Source: Sphingomonas sp. 7/4-4
GTDB taxonomy: Bacteria > Pseudomonadota > Alphaproteobacteria > Sphingomonadales > Sphingomonadaceae
Assembly: GCF_027941955.1 (NCBI RefSeq)
Contig: NZ_CP115960.1
Location: 1,054,001 to 1,118,000, forward strand
DNA: 64,000 bases
Reading direction: 5' to 3'
Shown here: positions 19,045-30,042 of the stretch, in pieces
Position numbering within the stretch: the stretch's first letter is position 1
Layout: each line of letters begins with the position of its first letter
Notes under the pieces: model-generated
The model's database searches: none
What the model saw: only the letters and a program-made list of their open reading frames with translations
Told to the model about the DNA's origin: nothing
Translations under genes and position numbers: made by a program

Positions 19045-21333
19045 CGCCGCGCTTTGCTCCCATCCGGCACAGGCCCGCGATCCCAGATATCGGATCGATA
19101 TCCGCGCGGGCGATGCTGCCGATGCGCTCGCCACATTGTCGGCGCAGACCGGCATCTCAGTCGCCGCCGAGATCCCGCTTCCACGGCGCGCGGTGGGCGC
19201 GATACGTGGCGAAATGACCGCGGGCGACGCGCTCGACCGGATGCTTCGTGCGCTTGACCTTCGCGCGGTCCGCGTCGGCCCACGCACCTATCGTATCGTC
19301 TCACGCGAACGGGCTGTGGAGAGAGCGGCGGTCGCCGAACCCTCCCCTCTCATAGCCGAGGACATCGTGGTTACCGGACGCAAGCAGTCCGAGATGCTGT
19401 CGGCCATGCCGGCACCGGTGGCAGTGTATGTGCCGGAGAGCGAAGGTCGATCCGGAATCGCCACGACGACCCGCGACGTCGCACGCGGAACCGAAGGGCT
19501 CATGCTCACCAATAGCGGCTCAGGGAGTGATCGGCCGTTCATTCGCGGCATTGCCGACAGCCCCTTCAACGGGCTGAGCCAGGCGACGGTGAGCATCCAG
19601 CTCGACGAGGCGCGCCTGACCTACAACGCGCCCGAGCCGGGCCTGCGCCTGATCGACATCGCGCGCGTGGAAGTCCTGAAGGGGCCGCAAGGACCGCTCT
19701 ACGGCACCGGCGCGCTCGGCGGCGTCTATCGCATCGTCACCAATCGCCCGGTGCTCGGACTGACCGAGGGGAAGACCAGCCTGGGAGTGTCGTCGGTCAC
19801 CGGCGGCGGTTTCGGTGCGCAGGCGGAAGGCGTGATCAATCTGCCGCTGATCAGCGACCGTGCGGCTGTGCGGATCGCGGGCTACGCAGCGACGGATCCC
19901 GGATGGATCGACAGCCCGAAATTCGGCCGCGACTTGAATCGGTCAAATATTTGGGGCGGACGGGTTGCCGTGCGTGCCGCGCCTTTCGACGGCTGGACCG
20001 TAGACCTGAGCGCCCTGACGCAAACGATCGACACCGGGGACAGCCAGTATGTGAACCGCACCGGCACGCGCACGCGCGATGCGCGGATTCGCGAACCCCG
20101 CTATGGAAAGATCGAAGTCTTCCAGAATGTGATCGCGGGATCGATAGGCTCGCTTCGGCTGACGATCGCGACCGGCCTGACCAGACAGAAGCTGGCCGAG
20201 ACCTATGATGCTTCGGCATCGGCGGTGGTGCTCCCACTCCCTTGCCCGGGACCTATTACGATTGGCGGCGCTATCTGGTGCTCGATCAGGAAATCCGCCT
20301 CGCCTCGGCACCCGGCAGCAGCTTCACCTGGGTCACCGGTGCTTCGTTCATGCTGGCGAGGACGGATGCGGATGGCCCCTTGTTGTCGGGCAACGGACCG
20401 TTGAAGGGAGTCCTGTCGGCGCATCGCCGCATTCTTGAAACCGCCATCTTCGCGGATGGCTCGTTTCCCTTGTCTACCAAGTTGCGGCTCGGCATGGGAT
20501 TCCGCGGTTTCCATACGGATACCCGGGATGAGCGGTTCGCGCCCGATTCCCAGGAGGCTCTGGCCGAGAGCTCGATTAGCGTCACGCCCAGCGCCTCGCT
20601 CTCCTACGAGATCGCGCCGGACCAGCCTGTCTATGTGCGCTTCGGCACTGCCTTCCGGCCCGGTGGCCTTGATCGGAGCGCGCCGGGCGCCCGGCGCTAT
20701 GTCGCTGACGAAGTACGCAACATCGATCTCGGCGGCCGCGTACGGCTGGGCGGCGGGCGGCTGAGCCTGGACGGTAGCCTGTTCAGGGCGAACTGGAAGG
20801 ACATCCAGTCCGACTATCTCGGAGCCGACGGCCTGATCGCCACGCACAATGTCGGCCGCGCGTCGATCATCGGCGCGGAGCTGTCGGCGGATTGGCGATT
20901 GTCCGGCGCATGGCGGCTGCGCGCGGGCGCGACCTGGCAGCGGCCGCGCCTCACCCATGACATGAGCGGCAACGCACTGCCGCAAAGCGTGCGCCTGCCC
21001 GTGGTGCCGGACATATCGGCACGGATCGGCCTCGCGCACGACATCGATCTCGGGGGCTGGCATGTCACGCCGGACCTTTCGGCAAATCTCGTCGGCGCCG
21101 CCCGCCTGAGCCTTGATCCCGATCTTGATCGGCGCACGCCCGCCTACGTCGTTGGCCGGTTCGGCACCTCGGCCGCGCGCGACCGGCTGACGCTCTGGAT
21201 CAAGATCGATAATTTGCTCGACGCGCGCGCCGATACCTTCTCCCTCGGCAACCCCTTCTCGATACGGTCGACCCGCCAATACACGCCGCTCCGCCCGCGC
21301 ACCGTCTCCCTCTCGGCGTCACGCCGCTTCTAA
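19010..21333 (+). pseudogene. FecA-like TonB receptor with STN domain, frameshifted
   Basis: About 774 residues if repaired. Order: signal peptide; secretin/TonB short N-terminal domain (YRIDIRAGDAADALATLSAQTG); plug (ARVEVLKGPQGPLYG, GALGGVYRIVTN); barrel ending in SLSASRRF. The STN domain fits transenvelope signalling to the upstream FecR and sigma factor, so the cassette probably imports a ferric siderophore. The frame breaks near 20243: VVLPLP then GTYYDWRRY one frame over. One added C in CTTGCCCGGG restores it. The 35-base overlap with fecR indicates translational coupling. Confidence 0.88.
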
Positions 21334-21465
21334 AATAATCTTGAACGGCCGACTGCGGTTTCGGCGGACGGGCACGTCATAGCGCCGATGACGCCCGAAG
21401 AACCCATTGGCCGCCTTTGCCAAGCCCCTGGCGGGTCGTCTTCCCAATCATCCCAGGAGGAACGA

Positions 21466-22044
21466 ATGCGACTATCTGCCGCAGCCCTTGTGCTGTCTGT
21501 TATCAGCGTAACGCCCGCCCTTGCGCAGGAAGCGTCCGACCGACCCTTCGAGGGTGCCACCGTCACTGCGATCGCAGGTGCCGACCTCCGGTTCGAGACC
21601 CGTTTCGTCTATGGCGGCCAGCTCGGCTATGATTGGCAGCGCGACGGGACCGTCTTCGGCGTGGAAGCGGAAGCCACCGGCGTGGCGGACTCGGAAAGAT
21701 GCTATGCGCACATCACCTCGCCCACCGCGCCCGACCGCCTCTGCGGCAAGGCAGGCCGCGATCTCTATATCGGCGGGCGGATAGGCCGCGTCGTCGGGGG
21801 CAGCAACTTGCTGTACCTGAAGGCGGGTTATGCCAATGTCCGCAGCGATTTTTCCTATCAGGACGGCGGATCGGGCACCAACGACTATAGCGGCTCCGAT
21901 ATTTGGAGCGGCGTCCGCGTCGGCGCCGGCGTCGAAAAGGCCGTCGGCAGGAATGTGCTGCTCAAGGCCGAATATCGTTATTCCGACTATGCGGAAGGCT
22001 ATAGCCGGCACCAGGCCATGGCGGGCATCGGCCTGCGTTTCTGA
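21466..22044 (+). CDS. Outer-membrane beta-barrel (porin-like) protein
   Basis: 192 residues from MRLSAAALVLSVISV. ATG 21466 is preceded by a perfect AGGAGG, and a signal peptide ends at ALAQ. The body is a small 8-strand-type barrel like Omp25/RopB proteins (FVYGGQLGYDWQ, YIGGRIGRVVG, YLKAGYANV) ending in GIGLRF with terminal Phe. Structural or immunogenic surface protein by family; no specific ligand can be read from sequence. Confidence 0.88.
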   Translation: MRLSAAALVLSVISVTPALAQEASDRPFEGATVTAIAGADLRFETRFVYGGQLGYDWQRDGTVFGVEAEATGVADSERCYAHITSPTAPDRLCGKAGRDLYIGGRIGRVVGGSNLLYLKAGYANVRSDFSYQDGGSGTNDYSGSDIWSGVRVGAGVEKAVGRNVLLKAEYRYSDYAEGYSRHQAMAGIGLRF

Positions 22045-22101
22045 ACAAGTTGGAACTGCCTGAGCTCGTGCCACTGCCCCATCGTTGGAAAGGAAGCCTG
22101 C

Positions 22102-22491
22102 ATGATGAAGACGACATTGCTGCTGTTGGCTTTTGGCATGTTTGTCGGCACCGGCAAGGGAACGATTAGTGGCGCCGGCGCTCGCATTGCGCCGGCGCAG
22201 AATGCCTGCCTGATCGAAGGTGAGGTCTACAGCGAGCCCATTCGGGACTGCACCGAGACCAGCCTTGCGGTTCCACCGGCAGAATATGCCTCTCAATGCA
22301 CGTCCAATGCGAGCGGGCCGCTCAGGGCGACGGTTCTCAAGGCCTGCCCGGCAAAGGCGCAGGCCATGTGCGTCAATGCGTATGGCGTCCCCAACAAGGC
22401 ATATTATTGCCTTCGCAGCCCCCAGTCGTTGGCCGACACCAGGAAGAGCTGCATCGCGATGAAGGGGAAATGGGTGGAACGCCCGAACTGA
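22102..22491 (+). CDS. Small cysteine-rich secreted protein, unknown
   Basis: 129 residues with a good Shine-Dalgarno (GGAAAGGAAG) and a hydrophobic N-terminal signal peptide (MMKTTLLLLAFGMFVGTG). The mature part has seven cysteines (ACLIE, RDCTE, SQCTS, KACPA, AMCVN, YYCLR, KSCIA), suggesting disulfides in the periplasm or outside. It lies 57 bases after the beta-barrel gene and may be co-transcribed. No family recognised. Confidence 0.7.
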   Translation: MMKTTLLLLAFGMFVGTGKGTISGAGARIAPAQNACLIEGEVYSEPIRDCTETSLAVPPAEYASQCTSNASGPLRATVLKACPAKAQAMCVNAYGVPNKAYYCLRSPQSLADTRKSCIAMKGKWVERPN

Positions 22492-22661
22492 TTGTCGGCA
22501 GCGCCCGGCCCGACCGGACGACGTAGGGCTTGCTTATTCCGGTGACGCGGGCCTTCTCTGAAGGGCGCGTCTCGATCCTCACGCCCGCGGACCGGGGTAC
22601 CCGCGAGAAATGAAGCCGGGGTCCTTCGTTCAGGTCCACGCAATGAAGTCGTGGGTCATAG

Positions 22662-23803
<1,142 letters not shown>

Positions 23804-23889
23804 TCGCACCTGCGGTCTGGAAAGGACTGTTCGCAGGTAGCGCGGCCGGTGATGGGTGGACATCCCTCGCCGGCCGCACCGCCATGGCC

Positions 23890-26796
23890 TCAGAACTCCG
23901 CGTTGAGGCCGATGAAGAAGGTCCGTCCCGCCACATCGTACACGCCCGGATAGGTGTTGCCGTTGCCGAAGCTGTAGAGCAGCCCCTGGGCGACCGCCGG
24001 CGGATCCTTGTCGAGCAGGTTGTTCACCCCAAGGCGAAACGCAATGTTCTGCTGGACCTTCGCCGAGAGCGCGAGATCGAAATAGCTGTACGCCGGCAGG
24101 CTGGCGTTGAGCGTGTAGGCTGGCCCCGTGAGGAACGGATCGTCGGTGTTGTTGGTCAGCTTGGTCGGCCCGATATAGCGCCAGTTGAGCGAGACCGAGG
24201 CGATGTCGGCCTTGTCCGACCAGCTCAGCCGCGCCTGGTGCCGCCATTCGGGGCTCGGCTGGCCGCAAGTCGGCCCGAACAGCCCGACGCAATCATAGCT
24301 GCCTAGGCCCGGCAACGGCTCGGTGCGGAGCTCCTTGAGCCAGGTGCCGATGAACGAGAGGCTGAACCCGCCCACTCCGGTGTCGACCGCGTAGTTCGCG
24401 CCGATGTCGAAGCCCGAGGTCTTGAGCGAACCCGTATTCTGCGTGGTCGAGATCACATAGCCCTGTTCGCCGAACAGCACGCCGGTGCGCGGGTCGCGGT
24501 GGAACAGCGAGCAGAAGAACGGATCGCCGGTGGCGATGCACTGGCTGATCGTCAGCGATGCCGGGATCGACGAGATATAGTCGCGCACCTTGATGTTGAA
24601 ATAGTCGATCGACAGCGAGAAGCGCTTGAGGAAGCGCGGCGCGAGCACGACGCCCGCGGTATAGGTGTCGGCCTGTTCGGGCCGCAGCGCGGGATTGCCG
24701 CCGCCCTGCGCGACGCAAACCTCGCTCGGGCATTCGATGATGTGCCCATATTGCGCCGCGGAGACGCCCGTCGCCGCGCACTGCGCCGCAGTGGCGCTGG
24801 GCGACGCCCCCGAGCACGGATCCTGCGCCGAGATGTTGCCCAGCCCCTGCGCCGCGAACAGTTCCGAAATATTGGGTGCGCGGATCGCGCGGTTGTAGCC
24901 GGCGCGGAAGCGGATGTCGCGGATCGGCGCCCAGGCGATCTCGCCCTTGTAGGTCGATATGCCTTCGTCGCGGGTGCTGTACTTCGAATAGCGATAGCCG
25001 CCGGTCAGCGTCAGCTCCTCCGCAAAGGGCCGGTTCTCGAATATGGGCAGGCGGACTTCGGTGAAGAACTCGGTGACATTGAACGCACCCCGAGCCTCGA
25101 GCGTGCCCTTCTGTTGCGCGAGCGCGTCGGCGTGGAAGACCAGGCTTTCGCGGCGATGCTCGACGCCGAGCACTATTCCCAGGCCTTGATCGGCCCAGGG
25201 GCTCTGCACGCCATAACTGGTCAGGTCGGCAGTGACCGTGCCGCTGAGCACCGTCTCCTTGTCCATCCCGCGGGTGAAGGTCGGCGAATAGATGTAATCG
25301 AGCGATTCGGCCGAGAGCCCGGCATATTGGAAGACGTTGAGCGGCACGCAGGCAGGGTCGCTGCCGTCGACCACCGACGCGCAGGTCGGCACGCCGTTGA
25401 CGTTGACCACGTTCAGGCCGCGATTGGCGCGGACCGGATCGATGTCGTTCTGGTAGTTCTCGTTGAACAGCACGCGCGAGAACAGGCCGTTGACGTCATA
25501 GCTGATGCCGGGCGCGATCTCGCCGCGAACGCCGCCGGTGACGCGGAAGTCGGTGTGGCGCAGGTCGTCGCGTCGCGGCCGGGCCGGCGCCTCCACCGGG
25601 CGATAGCCGATGAACAGGTCCTGCGTCGCCGCCGTGCCGTACGCCGGACCGCACAACAATTGCCCCTGCTGCACGCTTATCAGGGGATTGTTGCAATTGA
25701 CCGTGTAGGTCGTGCCCTGGAACAGTGCGGAGGGCGCGACCTGCGAATTGGTGCGGTCGTCCATGAACATGAAGCTGGCGTAGAATTCGGCCGCGGGATC
25801 GGCTTCGAACCGTGCAAAGGTGCCGGCGGTGTAGCGCTTGTCGTTGCGCTGGAAATAGTTGAGCGGCGCATAATTATAGCGAAAGCTGCTGTTGTACGGC
25901 ACCCAGGTCTTGGCGCCGTCGCGGGTGTTGTTGAAGGCGACGCCGGCATTGGGCCCGGTCAGCGGCTGAAACAGCCCGAATTCGTTGTTCGACGAGCCGC
26001 CGCAGGTGAATTCGGTGTTGTTGTTGGTCGGGTCGAGCGCGCAGGCGGAGACGTCGCGGTTGGCCTGGGTGATCGGTTGCACCTCGCGATAGCCGAAATA
26101 GGCCATGATGTTGCCGCGCCCGTCCGCGAAGTTCTTGCCGACCGCGATATTGGCGTCGAAGCGCTGTCCGTCGATCGGCGAGGACAAGGCGTTCTGATAG
26201 CCACTGGCGGAGATCAGGGCGCGGCGTGCCTGATCGTCGTTATGATGATTGGAGAAGCCGTATTGGACGTCGGCGAGCACGCCGTTCAGGTCCTTGCGCA
26301 GAATGAAGTTCACCACGCCCGAGATCGCGTCCGAGCCATAGACCGCCGAGGCGCCACCGGTGACCACGTCGACGCGGTCGACCAGGAACGAAGGCAGGAA
26401 GTTCACGTCGGTCGCCTGGATCGGCAGCAGGCGCTGCCCGTTGACCAGGACCAGGTTCCGGTTGCTGCCGAGATTGCGCAGATTGACTCGCGCCGTGCCG
26501 TCGGACCCGTTGGAGACGTTCTCGTTGGCGTCCGCGGTGACCTGCGGTAGCCGGTTGAGCACATTCTCGATGTTCGTCGCGCCCTGGAGGCGGATTTCGT
26601 CCGAGTCGACCGTGGTGACGGGACTGGTGCTGATCAGGCCCGGTTGCTGGATCCGGGTGCCGGTGACCGTGATTTCGGTCTGGGATGCTTCCTGAGGGGA
26701 TGCGCCCTCGGCGACGCTCTGGGCCGCCGCTGACGAACTATAGGCGACCAGGGCTGCCACGGCGGTACCGACCAGCAATGCACGATGCTTCCGCAT
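23890..26796 (-). CDS. TonB-dependent receptor (large, CirA-like plug)
   Basis: 968 residues, intact. Signal peptide MRKHRALLVGTAVAALV...AAAQ; TonB box region QTEITVTGTRIQQPG; plug with ENVLNRLPQV, NLRNLGSNRNLVLVNGQRLLP and VDVVTGGASAVYGSDAISGVVNFI; long barrel with disulfide-like Cys pairs in the loops; C-terminus FIGLNAEF. Divergent from a second receptor, and each promoter carries a GTATAC-core site, so both are probably controlled together. A glycopeptide or oligosaccharide substrate is inferred from the neighbouring enzymes. Confidence 0.94.
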   Translation of the reverse strand: MRKHRALLVGTAVAALVAYSSSAAAQSVAEGASPQEASQTEITVTGTRIQQPGLISTSPVTTVDSDEIRLQGATNIENVLNRLPQVTADANENVSNGSDGTARVNLRNLGSNRNLVLVNGQRLLPIQATDVNFLPSFLVDRVDVVTGGASAVYGSDAISGVVNFILRKDLNGVLADVQYGFSNHHNDDQARRALISASGYQNALSSPIDGQRFDANIAVGKNFADGRGNIMAYFGYREVQPITQANRDVSACALDPTNNNTEFTCGGSSNNEFGLFQPLTGPNAGVAFNNTRDGAKTWVPYNSSFRYNYAPLNYFQRNDKRYTAGTFARFEADPAAEFYASFMFMDDRTNSQVAPSALFQGTTYTVNCNNPLISVQQGQLLCGPAYGTAATQDLFIGYRPVEAPARPRRDDLRHTDFRVTGGVRGEIAPGISYDVNGLFSRVLFNENYQNDIDPVRANRGLNVVNVNGVPTCASVVDGSDPACVPLNVFQYAGLSAESLDYIYSPTFTRGMDKETVLSGTVTADLTSYGVQSPWADQGLGIVLGVEHRRESLVFHADALAQQKGTLEARGAFNVTEFFTEVRLPIFENRPFAEELTLTGGYRYSKYSTRDEGISTYKGEIAWAPIRDIRFRAGYNRAIRAPNISELFAAQGLGNISAQDPCSGASPSATAAQCAATGVSAAQYGHIIECPSEVCVAQGGGNPALRPEQADTYTAGVVLAPRFLKRFSLSIDYFNIKVRDYISSIPASLTISQCIATGDPFFCSLFHRDPRTGVLFGEQGYVISTTQNTGSLKTSGFDIGANYAVDTGVGGFSLSFIGTWLKELRTEPLPGLGSYDCVGLFGPTCGQPSPEWRHQARLSWSDKADIASVSLNWRYIGPTKLTNNTDDPFLTGPAYTLNASLPAYSYFDLALSAKVQQNIAFRLGVNNLLDKDPPAVAQGLLYSFGNGNTYPGVYDVAGRTFFIGLNAEF

Positions 26797-26829
26797 ATCT
26801 CGTCCCCTTCATCATATATCTGATATCGT

Positions 26830-26843
26830 GTACGGTATACAAT
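26830..26843. promoter_or_regulatory. GTATAC-core site A (receptor 23890-26796)
   Basis: GTACGGTATACAAT, about 34 bp upstream of the receptor start on the minus strand. One of five sites fitting ATACnGTATACrAT in the right half of the window. The near-palindromic GTATAC core resembles operators of FadR/UxuR-type GntR regulators, two of which are encoded nearby. Confidence 0.6.
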
Positions 26844-27056
26844 GTCAGCGATCGATACGCTTTGCAACGGGATTGTAACGAGCCAGACACAGCTCACCGT
26901 CGCCCGGCATCGTCCTGCGGAGCGGCGATCCATCTCCTTTGGAGCGCGCAGAGCGCACATCCGCGCCCTCCAATTGACCCCGGCCTTCGACACTTCGCCT
27001 GTCTCGCTCAGCCGTCGAACGACTGTTTCAGTCTCTTGACAGCGGCAAACTCGGTC

Positions 27057-27070
27057 ATATGGTATACATT
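27057..27070. promoter_or_regulatory. GTATAC-core site B (receptor 27109-29913)
   Basis: ATATGGTATACATT, about 39 bp before the ATG of the receptor at 27109. Same motif and orientation as site A. Position near the core promoter suggests repression (inference). Confidence 0.6.
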
Positions 27071-27108
27071 ATATAGTATAGCCGAGAACGGCAGAGGGGA
27101 GAAACGAG

Positions 27109-29913
27109 ATGAAGATTCGGGTCGGAATGAATTTTCGCGGCGTCGCGCGGGCCTTGGCATTGGCCACGGTCTCGGCAGGCGCATTAATCGCGACACAGGC
27201 GATGGCACAGGAGGCTCAAGCGCAGGACGAGGCCGAGACGGCAGAACCTTCGCAGGACCAGATCCTCGTGGTCGGCATCCGCGGCAGCGTCGACTCGGCG
27301 AACGAGAAGAAGCGCAACGCCAAGCAGATCGTCGACTCGGTCGTTTCCGAGGACGTCGGCAAATTGCCCGACAACAACGTCCCCGAAGCCCTGGCACGCG
27401 TGGCCGGCGTGCAGATCGATCGAGCGCATGGCGAGGGCCAGGCCGTCACGATCCGTGGTCTCGGCGACGTCCAGACCACGATCAACGGCAACGAGGCCGG
27501 CGCCGCCGGTTCGCGCGCGCTCAATCTTGCCGACATTCCCGCGGAGCTGCTCAAGTCGGTCGAGGTCTACAAGACCCGTAGCGCCGATCAGGTCGAGGGC
27601 GGCATCGCCGGCACAGTCAATGTCGAGCTGCGCCGCCCGCTCGATCTGCGAAAGGGCCTGACGGTCGCCGGCAGCTTCCGTGAGACCTTCTCGGATCTCG
27701 GCGATACCAAGAGCCCATATGCCAGCCTGCTGCTCGCCGAGCGTTTCGACACGCCGATCGGCGAGATGGGCTTCCTGCTCAACGGCTCCTACACCAAGAA
27801 CAACTATTTCGAGAATTACGTCGTCAGCGAATCGCCGCAGCAGATCGGCTTCTTTGTCGGCAGTCCCGCGAACCTGACGCTGCCCGTAGCATTGCGGGAA
27901 ACGCTCATTCCCTATGCCATCAATTACGGCGTGGAATCGGGATCGATCAAGCGCCCGTCGCTCAATGCCTCCTGGCAATGGCGCGCAAACGAGCATCTCG
28001 ATTTCGTGATCGAAGGTTCCTATCTCGGGGTGCGCTCGGACGACGAGCGCAACAATCTCCGCATCCAGACCAACAACGATCAGGGCTCGTTCAGCAATGC
28101 TGTCGTAAATCCCGACGGGACAATCCGCTCGGTGACGATCACCAATACCGGCGCTCAGGGCGTCCCGGGTGGTCCGCTAAACATCTACCAGAAGACCAAG
28201 AGCGACACCTACAACACCAATTTCGAGACGCATTGGAACTCGGACAAGGTGCAGATCAATTTCGGCACCCAGTATAACTGGTCCGGCATGAGCCAGTATT
28301 TCGTCCAGAGTCAGAACCGCTTTAGCGGCGGCACCGTGGCGAATGTCGATTTCAATTCGCCCAATGTTCCCGGCGGCGGCCCCTTCGTCACCTTCCCCGG
28401 CGTCGACATGGGCAATCCTGCCAGCCACAAACTTTACCAGATCCACGATCAGCGCGGCACCAACAACGATACCTTGTTCGCATCGAACCTCGATTTCACG
28501 GTCCAGACCAGCGCCACGGGCCTGCTGCGCTCGGCGCAGTTCGGTGCGCGTTTCACCAAGCACACGATGGCGCGTGATTACGGCTATCGCGATGCCTTCT
28601 ACTTCACGACGGCGACCGCACCGACGATGAACGCCGTGAGCGCCGCCACCGGCATCAGCGTCGCTTCGACGACCCCCGACATCGAGGGCGCGCCGACCTG
28701 GTATCATCTCGACGGTGCCAGCCTGTACGACAATTTCACCGCCATGCGGAATTACATCATCGGCAACGGCGCCGATCTCACCGGCCGCGACTGGACCCTG
28801 GCCCAGCCCGCGACTACCGATCCCGGCGAGAGTTTCAAGGAGCATGAGCGCACCTTCGCCGCCTATGGCCAGCTCAACTACGGCTTCAACGCGTCCTTCC
28901 CGGTCGATGGCACGATCGGCCTGCGCTACGCCAACACCTGGGGCACGGCGGTAAGCTCGCGCTACCAATGGAAGGCATTCCTGCCCAACGGCACGCCCGA
29001 TTATGCCCAGGGCGTCGCTTTCATGCCGACCGGCAGCAAGGCCAATTATGTCGACCTGTTGCCCAGCGCGACGGCGATCCTGCATTTCACCCCGAAGGTG
29101 CAGTTGCGCCTTTCCTACACGCACAACGTCCAGCGCCCGCAATTCTATGACATGCGCTCGGCTCTGAACATCCTCGATGCCGCGACGCAGGGACGGGTCT
29201 ATGCGGGCAACCCGGATCTCAAGGCGATCCAGGAAAACAATTACGATGCCTCGCTCGAATATTATTGGGGCAAGGGCGGAATGGTCTCGCTGGGCACGTT
29301 CCTGAAGAACCAGACCGGCTTCATCTTCTACACCGAGCAGCGTGAGGCGGTTCCGGGACTGGCGCCCAACCCGCTTGCCGCCGACGGCCTGTATATTGTC
29401 GGCAAGCCGCGTAACGCGGGCCCGGGCAAGATCTTCGGCTTCGAAGGACAGGTGAATACGTTCTTCGACTTCCTGCCCGGCTTTGCCAAGCATTTCGGCA
29501 TCAATGCGAACTTCACCTACATCCCGGAAGCGTCGCTCCATCTCGCTTATGGGGATGACGATCTGAACGTGCAGGGGCTGTATGATGCGCCCTACACGTC
29601 CAAATATACCGGCAACGTGGCGCTCCTCTACGATACGCCGATGTTCAGCGCCCGCGTCGCCTATAATTATCGCTCGAAGTACAAGACCTATATCGATTAT
29701 GTGAACCCGGGCTATTCGATCTACACCAAGGCGACTTCCCGCCTCGATGCTGCAGTCAACTTCACGCCGTTCAAGTTCCTGACGTTGAGCGTCGAAGGCA
29801 CCAATTTGCTGCACGACAACGCCGACTCCTATTTCGGTGCCTATGACGCGCTTCCGGTGGGTGTCCGGGTCCAGGCGCGAACGATCCAGACCAGCGCCCG
29901 CTTCCGTTTCTAG
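27109..29913 (+). CDS. TonB-dependent receptor, oligosaccharide-type
   Basis: 934 residues, intact. It has a signal peptide ending AMAQ and the TonB box DQILVVGIRGS. The plug shows the pattern typical of Caulobacter/Xanthomonas/sphingomonad carbohydrate receptors (KRNAKQIVDSVVSEDVGKLPDNNVPEAL, VTIRGLGD). The barrel ends in TSARFRF. Good start: GAGGGGAGAAACGAG before ATG 27109. It is divergent from another receptor, convergent with a GH27 alpha-galactosidase, and ends in an intrinsic terminator. Confidence 0.94.
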   Translation: MKIRVGMNFRGVARALALATVSAGALIATQAMAQEAQAQDEAETAEPSQDQILVVGIRGSVDSANEKKRNAKQIVDSVVSEDVGKLPDNNVPEALARVAGVQIDRAHGEGQAVTIRGLGDVQTTINGNEAGAAGSRALNLADIPAELLKSVEVYKTRSADQVEGGIAGTVNVELRRPLDLRKGLTVAGSFRETFSDLGDTKSPYASLLLAERFDTPIGEMGFLLNGSYTKNNYFENYVVSESPQQIGFFVGSPANLTLPVALRETLIPYAINYGVESGSIKRPSLNASWQWRANEHLDFVIEGSYLGVRSDDERNNLRIQTNNDQGSFSNAVVNPDGTIRSVTITNTGAQGVPGGPLNIYQKTKSDTYNTNFETHWNSDKVQINFGTQYNWSGMSQYFVQSQNRFSGGTVANVDFNSPNVPGGGPFVTFPGVDMGNPASHKLYQIHDQRGTNNDTLFASNLDFTVQTSATGLLRSAQFGARFTKHTMARDYGYRDAFYFTTATAPTMNAVSAATGISVASTTPDIEGAPTWYHLDGASLYDNFTAMRNYIIGNGADLTGRDWTLAQPATTDPGESFKEHERTFAAYGQLNYGFNASFPVDGTIGLRYANTWGTAVSSRYQWKAFLPNGTPDYAQGVAFMPTGSKANYVDLLPSATAILHFTPKVQLRLSYTHNVQRPQFYDMRSALNILDAATQGRVYAGNPDLKAIQENNYDASLEYYWGKGGMVSLGTFLKNQTGFIFYTEQREAVPGLAPNPLAADGLYIVGKPRNAGPGKIFGFEGQVNTFFDFLPGFAKHFGINANFTYIPEASLHLAYGDDDLNVQGLYDAPYTSKYTGNVALLYDTPMFSARVAYNYRSKYKTYIDYVNPGYSIYTKATSRLDAAVNFTPFKFLTLSVEGTNLLHDNADSYFGAYDALPVGVRVQARTIQTSARFRF

Positions 29914-29941
29914 AGGGCTCCCCGCTCCTCACACTTTTGAC

Positions 29942-29971
29942 GGGTCGCGGCATATGCCGCGGCCCTTTTTT
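29942..29971 (+). terminator. Intrinsic terminator after TonB receptor
   Basis: GC-rich hairpin of about 12 bp (GGGTCGCGGCAT / ATGCCGCGGCCC, one G-U pair) followed by TTTTTT, 28 bases after the receptor stop at 29913. Confidence 0.85.
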
Positions 29972-30042
29972 AGGGAAGGGTCTCGTGCTACGGGTCGTCG
30001 TCGTGCGCGACTGAGCGTCGAGGGGCGTCGCAGCCCCTTCCT

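Larger units (their letters stand above)
26797..27108. other. 312-bp divergent promoter region of two TonB receptors
   Basis: Holds the two GTATAC-core sites described separately, one about 34 bp before each receptor start. The centre is ordinary GC-rich sequence. No gene is seen. Confidence 0.7.

Noticed and set aside
24499..26550. 683-codon plus-strand frame opposite the large TonB receptor
   Set aside because: Antisense shadow with Arg/Val/Ala-rich composition and no motifs.
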